DNA from: Rathayibacter sp. VKM Ac-2856
Lineage (GTDB): Bacteria > Actinomycetota > Actinomycetes > Actinomycetales > Microbacteriaceae
Direction of reading: 5' to 3'
NCBI RefSeq assembly: GCF_013205055.1
Contig: NZ_JABMLF010000002.1
Span: 375,190 to 439,189 of the forward strand
Length of the DNA: 64,000 bases
Part shown: positions 1 through 7,562 of the stretch, piece by piece
Layout of the letters: the number at the start of each line of letters is the position of its first letter
How positions within the stretch are numbered: position 1 is the stretch's first letter
Notes under the pieces: model-generated
What the model was told of the DNA's origin: nothing
The model's database searches: none
Seen by the model: only the letters and a program-made list of their open reading frames with translations
Made by a program: the position numbers and the translations under genes

Positions 1-136
1 TGCCGGCCGAGCAGCCGCGCAGCGGCCCCCTCCATGCCGGCCGAGCAGCCGCGCAGCGGCCCCCTCCATGCCGGCCGAGCAGCCGCGCAGCGGCCCCCTC
101 CATGCCGGCCGGGCAGCCGCGCAGCGGCCCCCTCCA
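1..136. repeat. 34-bp tandem array (4 copies), derived from the REP-like element
   Basis: Four head-to-tail copies of a 34-bp unit start at 1, 35, 69 and 103. The first three are identical and the fourth differs by one base (CCGAG to CCGGG). The unit resembles a truncated copy of the REP-like element that follows at 135-171: CATGCCGGCCGAGCAG corresponds to CATGCTGGTCGAGTAG, and the shared core is CCGCGCAGCGG. The array may extend past the left edge of the window. Confidence 0.85.
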
Positions 137-171
137 TGCTGGTCGAGTAGCCGCGCAGCGGCGTATCGAGA
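135..171 (-). repeat. REP-like hairpin element, reverse copy
   Basis: CATGCTGGTCGAGTAG, a short stem-loop core, then CGTATCGAGA. This is the reverse orientation of the family found in seven intergenic clusters of this window. It lies downstream of the 3' end of the dehydrogenase gene at 238. Confidence 0.8.
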
Positions 172-186
172 CCCTCGCGAACGACA

Positions 187-220
187 CCGCCCCCGCCCTC
201 CGAAAGGAGCGCGGGGGCGG
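187..220 (-). terminator. Strong hairpin, terminator of the sugar operon
   Basis: CCGCCCCCGC-CCTCC, loop GAAA, GGAG-CGCGGGGGCGG, with one mismatch in about 15 bp. It lies 18 bp beyond the stop codon of the leftward gene ending at 238. There is no T-run, which is common for GC-rich actinobacterial terminators. Confidence 0.55.
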
Positions 221-237
221 CCACCGCCGTCAGACGG

Positions 238-1368
238 TCAGAGCGTCTGCGCGAACGGGTCGAAGTCGACCGGCACCGCCGGCACGGGCGCGGCCAGCGA
301 GCTGCCGACGGCGACGAACTCGCCGCTCTCGACCGACTCCTGCGCCGACAGCATGACGTCGAGCACATGGAAGCCGAGCTCGCCGGTCGCGACGTGCGGC
401 CGGTCCTCGGCGATCGCGCGGACCATGTCGAGCAGCCCGAGACCGCGGCCGACGACCGTGCCCTGCTGCTCGACCTCGATCCACTCCGGCTCGCCCCACT
501 CGCCGTCGCTGATCGAGGTGCGTGCCTTGAGGTACGCCGTGCGCCCCTCGAACTGGTTCGGGTCGGGGATCACGAGCGACCCCTCCGTGCCGTGGATCTC
601 GAAGACGCCGTGGCGCTCGAGCGCGGAGTCGAAGCTCAGCAGGCTCGACGCCTGCTGCCCGGCCGCGAACGCGGTGAGCACCTGCAGCGAGGTCGGCACC
701 TCGACCGGGAACGTCGTCCCCGCATCGGGCCCCGAGCGGATGACCCGCTCCTCGAGCTTCTTGCGCCCGAGGGCCGCGACCCGCTCGACCGGCCCGAAGA
801 GGCTGACGAGCCCGGTGAAGTAGTACGGCCCCATGTCCAGCAGCGGCCCCGCGCCCTCCGCGAAGAGGAACGCCGGGCTCGGGTGCCAGAGGTCCGGGCC
901 GATGGTCTGGAAGACGGTGGAGGCGAACATCGGCTCGCCGATCACGCCCTCCGCCAGCGCGCGCTTCGCCGTCTGGAAGCCCGGGCCGAGCAGCGTGTCC
1001 GGCGCCGAGCCGACGCGGAGCCCCTTCGCCGCGGCGTCCTGCAGCAGCTGCGCGGTGCCGGCGCGGTCCAGCCCCAGCGGCTTCTCGCTCCAGACGTGCT
1101 TGCCCGCGGCGATCGCGGCCGCAGAGACCGCGACGTGCGCGGCGGGGATCGTCAGGTTGACGACGACCTGCACGTCGGGGTGCGCGAGGACGTCCTCGGC
1201 CGAGCCCCACGCGGGGACGCCGTGCTTCTCGGCCTGGCTGCGCGCCCGGTCCTCGAGCAGGTCGCCGACGATGAGGACCTCCACGTCCGGGAAGGATGCC
1301 AGGTTCTCGAGGTAGGTGTCGCTGATGACGCCGACGCCGATGACGCCGATGCCCACGGGGCCGCTCAC
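238..1368 (-). CDS. Gfo/Idh/MocA family NAD(P)-dependent sugar oxidoreductase
   Basis: This 376-residue protein has an N-terminal Rossmann fold beginning GPVGIGVIGVG, and the family's EKPLG motif near residue 100 whose Lys contacts cofactor and substrate. A C-terminal alpha/beta substrate domain follows (GPLLDMGPYY, HGVFEIHGTEGSL). The family oxidises or reduces a ring hydroxyl of a sugar, inositol or glycoside using NAD(P). The GTG start at 1368 forms a four-base GTGA overlap with the stop of the upstream isomerase gene, so the two are translationally coupled. With the isomerase and the MFS transporter it makes a carbohydrate-catabolic operon; pairs like this occur in inositol and 3-keto-glycoside pathways. 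The actual substrate cannot be read from sequence. Confidence 0.88.
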   Translation of the reverse strand: MSGPVGIGVIGVGVISDTYLENLASFPDVEVLIVGDLLEDRARSQAEKHGVPAWGSAEDVLAHPDVQVVVNLTIPAAHVAVSAAAIAAGKHVWSEKPLGLDRAGTAQLLQDAAAKGLRVGSAPDTLLGPGFQTAKRALAEGVIGEPMFASTVFQTIGPDLWHPSPAFLFAEGAGPLLDMGPYYFTGLVSLFGPVERVAALGRKKLEERVIRSGPDAGTTFPVEVPTSLQVLTAFAAGQQASSLLSFDSALERHGVFEIHGTEGSLVIPDPNQFEGRTAYLKARTSISDGEWGEPEWIEVEQQGTVVGRGLGLLDMVRAIAEDRPHVATGELGFHVLDVMLSAQESVESGEFVAVGSSLAAPVPAVPVDFDPFAQTL

Positions 1369-2192
1369 GCCGCGTACCCGCCCTTCACGAGGAAGTCGTA
1401 GCTCGCCTGGATGTCCGCGAAGACATCGCCGGGGGCGTTGTCGTACTCGATGACGGCGTACTTGATCGCACCCTCGCCGGCCTTGAGCGCCTCGACGAGC
1501 GGCACGTCGCCCTCGCCCGGGCGGCGCTGGTCGAGGGTGTCCGAGCCGAACTCGGCCGCGCCGGGCGCGAACGGGTTCTCGGCCGGCACGACGCCGTCCT
1601 TGACGTGCACCGCGACCAGGCGCGAGCCCAGCTTCGACACCAGCGCGGGGCCGTCCTGGCCGCCGGTCAGCGCCCAGAACAGGTCGAGCTCGATCTCGAC
1701 GCGCTCGTCGGTGCTCGCGACGAAGCGCTCGTACGCGGTCTGCCCGTCGAAGGAGGCGATGAACTCCTGCGCGTGGTTGTGGTAGCCGACCTTCAGGCCG
1801 AAGGTCGCGGCGACCTCGGCGGCCTTGTTCAGGCGGTCGGCGATGTCCGCGACGCCGTCCTCGGTCAGCCAGCGCTCGGCCGAGACGAACGGGTCGATGA
1901 CCGTCTGGATGCCGATCTGCGCGGCCGCCTCGAAGACGACCTCGGGCGCGGGCGTGGGGATGGAGCCGTCCGGCGTCCACAGCTCGTCGGAGAGCAGCGG
2001 AGCGTGGCCGGTCGGCGAGGCGAGACCGCTCGCGTCGAGCGCGGCGCGGATCTCGGCGGGGCGGCGGACGAAGTCGAAGGCCTCGACGTTCTTCAGGCCG
2101 ATCGCCGCGAGCTTCTCGAGCGAGCCGTTCGGGTCCTCGGAGAACTCCTTCGCCAGCGTGTAGAGCTGGATGGAGGCCAGGGGCAGAGTCAT
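1365..2192 (-). CDS. Sugar phosphate isomerase/epimerase family protein (xylose isomerase-like TIM barrel)
   Basis: This 275-residue protein starts MTLPLASIQLYTL and is a single TIM barrel of the AP-endonuclease-2/IolE/xylose-isomerase-like superfamily. Metal-binding residues typical of the family are visible in GYHNHAQEF, ELDLFWA, VHVKDG and the terminal VIEYDN. Members isomerise, epimerise or dehydrate sugars and keto-inositols, or act as C-glycoside-cleaving partners of Gfo/Idh/MocA oxidases. The ATG at 2192 is the first start consistent with the family N-terminus; a weak GAAAG lies upstream. Its end overlaps the dehydrogenase start by four bases. The 116-bp gap to the upstream transporter contains repeated TCCGATWGG words. 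Function by analogy only. Confidence 0.85.
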   Translation of the reverse strand: MTLPLASIQLYTLAKEFSEDPNGSLEKLAAIGLKNVEAFDFVRRPAEIRAALDASGLASPTGHAPLLSDELWTPDGSIPTPAPEVVFEAAAQIGIQTVIDPFVSAERWLTEDGVADIADRLNKAAEVAATFGLKVGYHNHAQEFIASFDGQTAYERFVASTDERVEIELDLFWALTGGQDGPALVSKLGSRLVAVHVKDGVVPAENPFAPGAAEFGSDTLDQRRPGEGDVPLVEALKAGEGAIKYAVIEYDNAPGDVFADIQASYDFLVKGGYAA

Positions 2193-2308
2193 GATCGATG
2201 TCGCTTTCACTGGTGATGGTGGTGCGGGCAGGACGGTCGTCTCCGACCAGCCTGTCCTATCGGAGGTGATGGGCCAATCGGAGGGACGGGCCCGTCGGAG
2301 AGGAGGCC

Positions 2309-3643
2309 CTATCGGACCTTCTTGATGGGGAGGATGACGAGCGCGCCGACCACCGCGGCCAGTGCGCAGACCGTGAACCACAGCCCGTAGTTGTTGCCCG
2401 TCGGGTCGCTCACGTAGACGAGGATCCCGCCGACCAGCGGCGCGAGCGTCTGCGGCAGCGCGTTGGCGATGTTGAACACGCCGAGGTCCTTGCCCGAGTC
2501 GTCCGGGTTCGGCAGCACGTCGACGACGAGCGCCAGGTCGACGCCCACGTAGATCCCGTAGGCGAGGCCCAGGACCGCCTCGAGCACGTAGAAGGCGCCG
2601 ATGTCCTGGACGAAGATGAGCGCGAAGGTGCCGACCGCGAAGAGCGCGGTCGAGCTCCAGACGAAGACCTTGCGGCGCCCGATCCGATCCGAGAGCCAGC
2701 CGGCGAAGTAGCTCGCGCCGATCAACGCCACCGTGTAGATCAGCACGCTCGTGCTGATGACGACGGGGATGCTCCCCTCCTCCACCCCGATGTGGTTGAG
2801 GAGGTAGAAGAAGCGGAAGGTGGTGAACCCGAAGCTCGCGAAGGTGATCAGGAAGCGCGACCACCAGGCCAGCGCGTAATCGGGGTTCTTCACCGGGCTG
2901 ACCCAGAAGGTCTCGGCCCAGTCGCGCAGGGTCGCCTTCGGCGGGGCGACGGGCAGTCGCTTGTCGGGCAGCACGACCGCGAAGACGACCATCACGATGA
3001 TCGCCAGGATCGACGGCGCCACGAACATGATGAAGAGCTGGTCGACGAACGCCTGGGCGACGTAGGTGCCGCCGAGGATGCCGACGTTCTGCGCGATCCC
3101 GAGGGCGGCGGTGACCTTGCCGCGCTGGAACTTCGGCACCTGGTCGGCGAGTGTGGCGATGAAGGGCGCGAGCGTCATGTTCGCACCGAGCTGGGCGAGC
3201 GACCAGCCGACGGTCGCGATCAGCAGCGTGGGAGCGAGCGCCATGATCGTGAACGCCACGGTCATGATGACCGTGCCTGCCACGATCCAGACGCGGCGAC
3301 GCCCGAGGCGGCTGGTCGTGCGGTCGGAGAGCCGGCCGAAGACGACATTGGCGACGGTCGCGAAGAGGGCGCCGAACCCGCCGAGGATCGCCGCCGCTCC
3401 GGTCGCGCCGTCCTGCGCGATCTCGCCCGCGTCGACGAGTGACTGGATCTTGAGGCCGATGCCGACGATCGCCGGCCCGAGCAGGGCGATGAAGAAGATC
3501 AGCTGCGCGGCGAGCAGCCAGAAGACGTAGCCCTTCGACGCCGGCTGCGTGGGCTCCGAGAACGAGTGGTGCCCTCGCACCGTCGCTGTCGCGGTGGTCA
3601 TGCCCGAGGGCATCCCCGCTGCGGATCCGCTGGACGTCGTCAT
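2309..3643 (-). CDS. MFS sugar transporter (SLC45/GPH-like)
   Basis: This 444-residue protein has about twelve hydrophobic segments after a soluble N-terminus of about 40 residues. The MFS motif A-like loop GRLSDRTTSRLGRRR sits between TM2 and TM3, and a second copy, GWLSDRIGRRK, lies between TM8 and TM9. The overall look is of actinobacterial SLC45/GPH-type glycoside or sucrose transporters. A good ribosome-binding site (GAGAGGGAA) precedes the start at 3643. It is the first gene of the operon behind the promoter/operator at 3691-3744, so it probably imports the substrate handled by the two enzymes downstream. Confidence 0.85.
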   Translation of the reverse strand: MTTSSGSAAGMPSGMTTATATVRGHHSFSEPTQPASKGYVFWLLAAQLIFFIALLGPAIVGIGLKIQSLVDAGEIAQDGATGAAAILGGFGALFATVANVVFGRLSDRTTSRLGRRRVWIVAGTVIMTVAFTIMALAPTLLIATVGWSLAQLGANMTLAPFIATLADQVPKFQRGKVTAALGIAQNVGILGGTYVAQAFVDQLFIMFVAPSILAIIVMVVFAVVLPDKRLPVAPPKATLRDWAETFWVSPVKNPDYALAWWSRFLITFASFGFTTFRFFYLLNHIGVEEGSIPVVISTSVLIYTVALIGASYFAGWLSDRIGRRKVFVWSSTALFAVGTFALIFVQDIGAFYVLEAVLGLAYGIYVGVDLALVVDVLPNPDDSGKDLGVFNIANALPQTLAPLVGGILVYVSDPTGNNYGLWFTVCALAAVVGALVILPIKKVR

Positions 3644-3690
3644 GATCGTTCCCTCTCGTCATCGAGTGCGCCGTGCGGCGCCGCCACGAC

Positions 3691-3744
3691 CAAAACCTTG
3701 TGTCGTATGGTTTTGAGTATGGGGTGCGTTCAGCTTTGCCGCAA
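3691..3744 (-). promoter_or_regulatory. Promoter and palindromic operator of the sugar operon
   Basis: On the minus strand TTGCGG (3739-3744) and CATACT (3716-3721) are separated by exactly 17 bp, a good vegetative promoter. Just downstream, at the expected transcription start, lies a 7-bp inverted repeat CAAAACC...GGTTTTG (3691-3715, 11-bp spacer). That is where a repressor would block transcription. No local regulator gene is present, so the cognate factor is unknown. Confidence 0.5.
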
Positions 3745-3861
3745 GAGCGAGTCGCGGGACACCGCTCCGAGGCGCGCCGAAGCAGTCCGCGAGGGCGGGG
3801 GCGGGGTGGAGCGCGCGGCGAACCCGGCAGGGCGGCGGATTCGAGGCAGCGGGCTCAGGCC

Positions 3862-3895
3862 GTTAAACAAAGAACGGCCCGCCGAAGCGGGCCGT
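3862..3895 (-). terminator. Rho-independent terminator of tRNA-Arg
   Basis: Perfect 9-bp stem ACGGCCCGC / GCGGGCCGT (3874-3895) with a tetraloop. On the minus strand it is followed by TCTTTGTTTA. It lies 22 bp past the 3' end of the leftward tRNA-Arg gene. Confidence 0.75.
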
Positions 3896-3916
3896 CCTGT
3901 TCTGTCTCAACCAGAG

Positions 3917-3989
3917 TGCGCCCGGAGGGATTCGAACCCCCAACCTTCTGATCCGTAGTCAGATGCTCTATCCGTTGAGCTACGGGCGC
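3917..3989 (-). tRNA. tRNA-Arg (ACG anticodon)
   Basis: This 73-nt cloverleaf has acceptor GCGCCCG/CGGGCGC, anticodon stem-loop CTGACTACGGATCAG with anticodon ACG, T-arm GGTTCGAATCC and discriminator A. CCA is not encoded. The ACG anticodon (read as ICG after deamination) decodes CGU/CGC/CGA, and CGC is heavily used in this genome. Confidence 0.97.
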
Positions 3990-4101
3990 AGTCCATCGCG
4001 TGGCCCCGGGAGGCGCACGCAACGAGGTACGACTATACATGCCGGGGAGCCCCTCCGCGAATCGAGCGGGAGCGCGGCCGGGCCCGCGTACGGTGGCAGG
4101 C

Positions 4102-4629
4102 ATGGAGGCCGCCGCGATCGAGCTCGTGCGCTTCGTCGTCTCCCCGCTGCACCGGTTCGAGGGGCGCCCGGCCGACGGCCCGATCCCGTCCGAGGGCAAC
4201 GAGCAGCCCGAGCGGATCGAGATCCGCGCGGGGCTGGGCATCGTCGGCGACCGCTACTTCGCGCAGCGGGCGCACCGGCCGGCCGCGGTCACCCTCTTCG
4301 CGATCGAGTCGCTCGAGCACGTCGCCGCCGAGCTGGGCCACGCGGAGTTCGACCCCGCCGACACCCGCCGCAACATCATCGTCCGCGGCGCCGACATCGA
4401 TGCGCTCGCGGGCCGCACCTTCGCGGTGGAGCAGGGTGGCGAGCGGATCGAGTTCCAGGGCGGCCGGCCGGCGAACCCCTGCGCCTGGATGGACGTCTCG
4501 CTCGCGCCCGGCGCGTTCAAGGCCATGCGGCGCCGCGGCGGCGTCCGCTGCGCGCCGCTCGGCAACGGCGTCCTCCACATCGGGCCGGCCCGGCTGATCC
4601 TCCACCGCTCCGAGGACATGCTGATCTGA
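4102..4629 (+). CDS. MOSC domain-containing protein
   Basis: This 175-residue stand-alone MOSC domain has the entry motif GIVGDRYF, then RRNIIVRG, and the diagnostic NPCAWMD segment with the conserved Cys near residue 131. MOSC proteins bind molybdenum cofactor or carry sulfur on that Cys, and are used in Moco sulfuration or N-oxide/N-hydroxyl reduction. The ATG at 4102 was chosen because upstream in-frame sequence overlaps the tRNA region and looks non-coding. It reads away from tRNA-Arg and stops 78 bp before the next gene. No redox partner is adjacent, so the reaction is unknown. Confidence 0.85.
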   Translation: MEAAAIELVRFVVSPLHRFEGRPADGPIPSEGNEQPERIEIRAGLGIVGDRYFAQRAHRPAAVTLFAIESLEHVAAELGHAEFDPADTRRNIIVRGADIDALAGRTFAVEQGGERIEFQGGRPANPCAWMDVSLAPGAFKAMRRRGGVRCAPLGNGVLHIGPARLILHRSEDMLI

Positions 4630-4707
4630 GCGGATCGGCCAGCGCCTAGGCTCTCCCCCGACCAGTACCGCCCGACGACCCGAGGACGACGACCCGAGGA
4701 GGCGCCC

Positions 4708-5844
4708 GTGCCCTATCCCGGCCGCCCCCTGCGCGCCCTCGCCTCGAGCGTCCGCCACGGCCTGCGCGACGTCTTCTCGACCGCGCGCTCCCGCCGGCGC
4801 GACCCGCGCCGCCGCTACAAGAACACCGACGTGTCCGTGCTGCGCGTGCGCCGCGGCGACGTCTACGCCCGGGTCAGCACCGTCGGCCACACCGGCGAGC
4901 GCACCTTCGTCCTCGTCCCGGGCATCGGCGTCGCGGCCACCTACTTCGAGCGGCTCGCGCCCGCGCTCAACGAGTTCGGCCCCGTGCACGCCCTCGACCT
5001 GCCCGGCTTCGGCGGCGTCCCGCACCCGCCGAACGCCCGCCACATGACGATCGGCGACTACGCCGAGCTCGTCGGCGCCGTCATCGACGACCTCGGTCTC
5101 GACGACCCCGTCGTCCTCGGCCACTCGATGGGCACCCAGGTCGTCGCCGAGCTCGCCGCTCGGCGCCCCGGGCTCACCACGATCGTCCTGCTCGGACCGG
5201 TGATGAACCCGCACGAGCGCCGCGTTCCGATCGCCGCCTGGCGCTTCCTCCAGTCGAGTGTCCGCGAGCCGGTGCAGGTCGCCGTGCTCGCCTCCGCGGC
5301 CTACCTGCTCTGCGGCCCGCGCTGGTTCTCCCGGGTGCTGCCCGAGATGATGCAGTACCGGATCGAGGACGTCCTTCCGAGGATCCGCGCCTCCACGCTC
5401 GTCATCCGCGGCGAGCACGACCGCCTGGTCCCGCGGGAGTGGGCGGAGGAGGTCGCGGAGGCGATCCCGCACGCCCGCGCCTGGGAGATCCCGGACGCCT
5501 CGCACTCCGTGATGCACGCCCACGCGGAGGAGGTCGCGCGGCTCTGCGTCGAGCACGCCCGCGCCCCGCAGCCCGAGCGCGACGAGGCCGAGCTGCGCCG
5601 CTTCCCGGACGACGAGGTCGACCGCTCGCAGGAGGACGCCCCGATCGACGATCCGCTCGGCGCGATCCGCGGCCGGGTGACCGAGCTCGCCGGGATCCTC
5701 GTCGACGACGACTCGCTCATCGCCGAGGGCAAGACCCAGCACGCCGAGGCGACCGACCCTGCCGCCCTGCAGGAGTCCGACACCGACGCGGGCGACGGCG
5801 ACCCCGGCCCGGACCTCTTCGACGACCCCGCCACCGCGCGCTGA
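4708..5844 (+). CDS. Alpha/beta hydrolase with C-terminal CsbD-like tail
   Basis: This 378-residue protein begins at a GTG with a strong GAGGAGG ribosome-binding site. Residues about 60-290 form an alpha/beta-hydrolase fold: oxyanion segment LVPGIGV, nucleophile elbow GHSMGTQ (Ser near 146), catalytic His in DASHSVMH. The last 90 residues are acidic and unlike a hydrolase. Residues about 320-348 (IRGRVTELAG, then DDSLIAEGKTQHAEA) closely match the CsbD stress-protein pattern of G-x-x-x-E-x-x-G then L-x-x-E-G-K. This looks like a hydrolase fused to a CsbD-like module. Substrate unknown. It converges on the FUSC gene, 13 bp apart. Confidence 0.85.
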   Translation: MPYPGRPLRALASSVRHGLRDVFSTARSRRRDPRRRYKNTDVSVLRVRRGDVYARVSTVGHTGERTFVLVPGIGVAATYFERLAPALNEFGPVHALDLPGFGGVPHPPNARHMTIGDYAELVGAVIDDLGLDDPVVLGHSMGTQVVAELAARRPGLTTIVLLGPVMNPHERRVPIAAWRFLQSSVREPVQVAVLASAAYLLCGPRWFSRVLPEMMQYRIEDVLPRIRASTLVIRGEHDRLVPREWAEEVAEAIPHARAWEIPDASHSVMHAHAEEVARLCVEHARAPQPERDEAELRRFPDDEVDRSQEDAPIDDPLGAIRGRVTELAGILVDDDSLIAEGKTQHAEATDPAALQESDTDAGDGDPGPDLFDDPATAR

Positions 5845-5857
5845 GCGCGGCCGCCGG

Positions 5858-6898
5858 TCAGGACTCCTCGCCCACGATCTCCTCGCGGATGCGCCGCAGG
5901 TCCTCGGCGAGCGCCCCCAGCAGGATCCAGTGCTCGGGGTGCGGCGTCACGATGACCAGCGGAGCGGTGAGAGCGGGCAGCTCGTCCGTGATCGGCTCCG
6001 GCTCGGGCACCGCGACCGAGGACTGCACGAGCAGCCGCAGATCGTGCGCCGCCCGGTGCAGCTGCACCGCGATGTCCCCGATCGTCGGCTCCCCCACCAG
6101 GTCCTGGTCGTAGAGGTCGTGCACCGTGCGGGTCATCCCGCGCACCCGGGTGACGATGCGCGCGAGCCGCGGGGTGACGGAGTCCAGCGCCAGCAGCCGG
6201 TCGCGGTGCGCGGAGCGGCGGGGGTTCAGGCGGAGCGACTCCTCCCCCGTCACGATCGCCTCCTCCGCCTTGGTCTGCATCGTCTGCAGCAGGCGCGCGT
6301 TGATCAGCAGCTCGCTCAGCCGCTCGCGGCCGACCCTCGTCTCGAGCACGTCGGCCAGATCGTCCAGGGCCGCGGCGAGCTGCGCGGTGAGGTCGCCGAC
6401 CGCGCGCTCGGCCGGCGCGAGCGTGACCGGCGGCACGATCAGCGCGTTGACGACGATCCCGACGGCCGCGCCGATCAGCGTCTCGAGGATGCGGTCGACC
6501 GCGTAGTTCGGCGTCACCGAGCCGACCGAGAGCACGAGCATCGCACTGATCGGGATCTGCACGGCGGAGGCGGGCGTCAGCCGCACGGCCCAGCCCACGG
6601 CGATCGCCGCGACGATCGCGCCGAGCACGATCGCGCTGTCGTCGCCGAAGAGCGTGCCGATCAGCGACCCGACGACCACGCCGATGATCACGCCGACACT
6701 GCGCTCCAGCGCCTTCGAGAACGACTGGTTGACGCTGGGGGCGACCACGAGCAGCGCCGCGATGGCGCCGAAGACGGGCAGCGTCCCGGGGAAGATCAGG
6801 GCGGCGACGATCCAGGTGACGACGGTCGCCGCCGCCGTCTTGACCAGCTGCAGCACCGGCGGCCGCGAGTCCACGGTGAAGCTGGACGTCAGGCGCAT
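5858..6898 (-). CDS. FUSC family / aromatic acid exporter-like membrane protein
   Basis: This 346-residue protein has about six N-terminal transmembrane segments (residues 15-170) with glycine-rich packing (GVIIGVVVGSLIGTLFG), then a soluble helical C-terminal half. That is the half-length FUSC/ArAE architecture linked to efflux of aromatic carboxylic acids. The start ATG at 6898 (MRLTSSF) fits the family. It lies 32 bp downstream of the marR-like gene on the same strand, so they are probably co-transcribed. Another FUSC protein is encoded divergently on the far side of marR, making a regulator flanked by two exporter-like proteins. Confidence 0.8.
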   Translation of the reverse strand: MRLTSSFTVDSRPPVLQLVKTAAATVVTWIVAALIFPGTLPVFGAIAALLVVAPSVNQSFSKALERSVGVIIGVVVGSLIGTLFGDDSAIVLGAIVAAIAVGWAVRLTPASAVQIPISAMLVLSVGSVTPNYAVDRILETLIGAAVGIVVNALIVPPVTLAPAERAVGDLTAQLAAALDDLADVLETRVGRERLSELLINARLLQTMQTKAEEAIVTGEESLRLNPRRSAHRDRLLALDSVTPRLARIVTRVRGMTRTVHDLYDQDLVGEPTIGDIAVQLHRAAHDLRLLVQSSVAVPEPEPITDELPALTAPLVIVTPHPEHWILLGALAEDLRRIREEIVGEES

Positions 6899-6930
6899 GG
6901 GTCCACGGTAGCCGCGGCGCACCGGGGCGG

Positions 6931-7479
6931 TCACCGCTCGGGAGCCGCAGCCATGCTCGCGAGCACGGCCCGCAATCCGCGCGCGGCGTCGTCGCGGAGC
7001 GCGTCCGGCACCGCTGCGAGCAGCTCCCGCTCCACGTCGAGCACCTCGGGGAACGCGGCGTCGACCAGCGCGGTCCCCTCGGCCGTCAGCGCGATCAGCG
7101 CGCCGCGCCCGTCCGCGGGGTTCGCGGTGCGCAGCACCAGGCCGCGGCGCTCGAGCGCGTGCAGCCGCTTCGTGACGGCCGGCGCGGAGGCGAGGCCGAT
7201 GGTGCGCAGCGTCGTCGGCGACTGCGGCTCGACCAGTCGGCGGAGAGACGTCAGCACGTCGAACTCGCCGCGGGTCAGCTCGAAGGCCGCGAGGCGCTCC
7301 TCGGTCGCGCGGACGAGCAGCGCCGAGGCGCGGATCAGCCGTCCGGCGATGTCGACGGCCGCGGTGTCCAGCTCCGGCCGCAGCCGCTGCCAGCCCGCGC
7401 GGATCTCGTCCACCGCGTCCGGCGCGGCGGCCGAACCGGCTGCGGCGTCGGATGGCGGGCTCGACACGGAATGATTCAC
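6931..7479 (-). CDS. MarR family transcriptional regulator
   Basis: This 182-residue winged-helix MarR protein has a recognition region at TLRTIGLASAPAVTKRLHALERRGLV and a wing NPADGRGALIALT. The GTG start at 7479 directly follows TATACT with six bases between and no Shine-Dalgarno sequence, so a leaderless mRNA is likely. The start codon lies inside one of two copies of a TTYACYCGTGAA motif (7475-7486 and 7497-7508), consistent with autoregulation and control of the divergent FUSC gene. MarR proteins typically respond to phenolic or aromatic ligands, which matches the FUSC exporter context. Confidence 0.9.
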   Translation of the reverse strand: MNHSVSSPPSDAAAGSAAAPDAVDEIRAGWQRLRPELDTAAVDIAGRLIRASALLVRATEERLAAFELTRGEFDVLTSLRRLVEPQSPTTLRTIGLASAPAVTKRLHALERRGLVLRTANPADGRGALIALTAEGTALVDAAFPEVLDVERELLAAVPDALRDDAARGLRAVLASMAAAPER

Positions 7480-7508
7480 GAGTAAAGTATATCTGGTTCA
7501 CCCGTGAA
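7475..7508. promoter_or_regulatory. Paired MarR operators in the divergent promoter region
   Basis: TTCACCCGTGAA at 7497-7508 is a perfect TTCAC-NN-GTGAA palindrome. TTTACTCGTGAA on the minus strand at 7475-7486 matches it at 10 of 12 positions. Centre-to-centre spacing is 22 bp, about two helical turns. The pair covers the marR-like start codon and the presumed -10 regions of both divergent genes. Confidence 0.6.
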
Positions 7509-7562
7509 CGACCTCTCCGGCCGGTGCCGCTCGGACCCGCCCCCGCCGACCCGAGGACCTCG

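Noticed and set aside
230-1401. Several long open frames opposite or out of frame with the Gfo/Idh/MocA gene
   Set aside because: In this GC-rich DNA shadow frames stay open; they are Arg/Ala/Gly-rich with no domain motifs, while the chosen frame has a full Rossmann/MocA signature.
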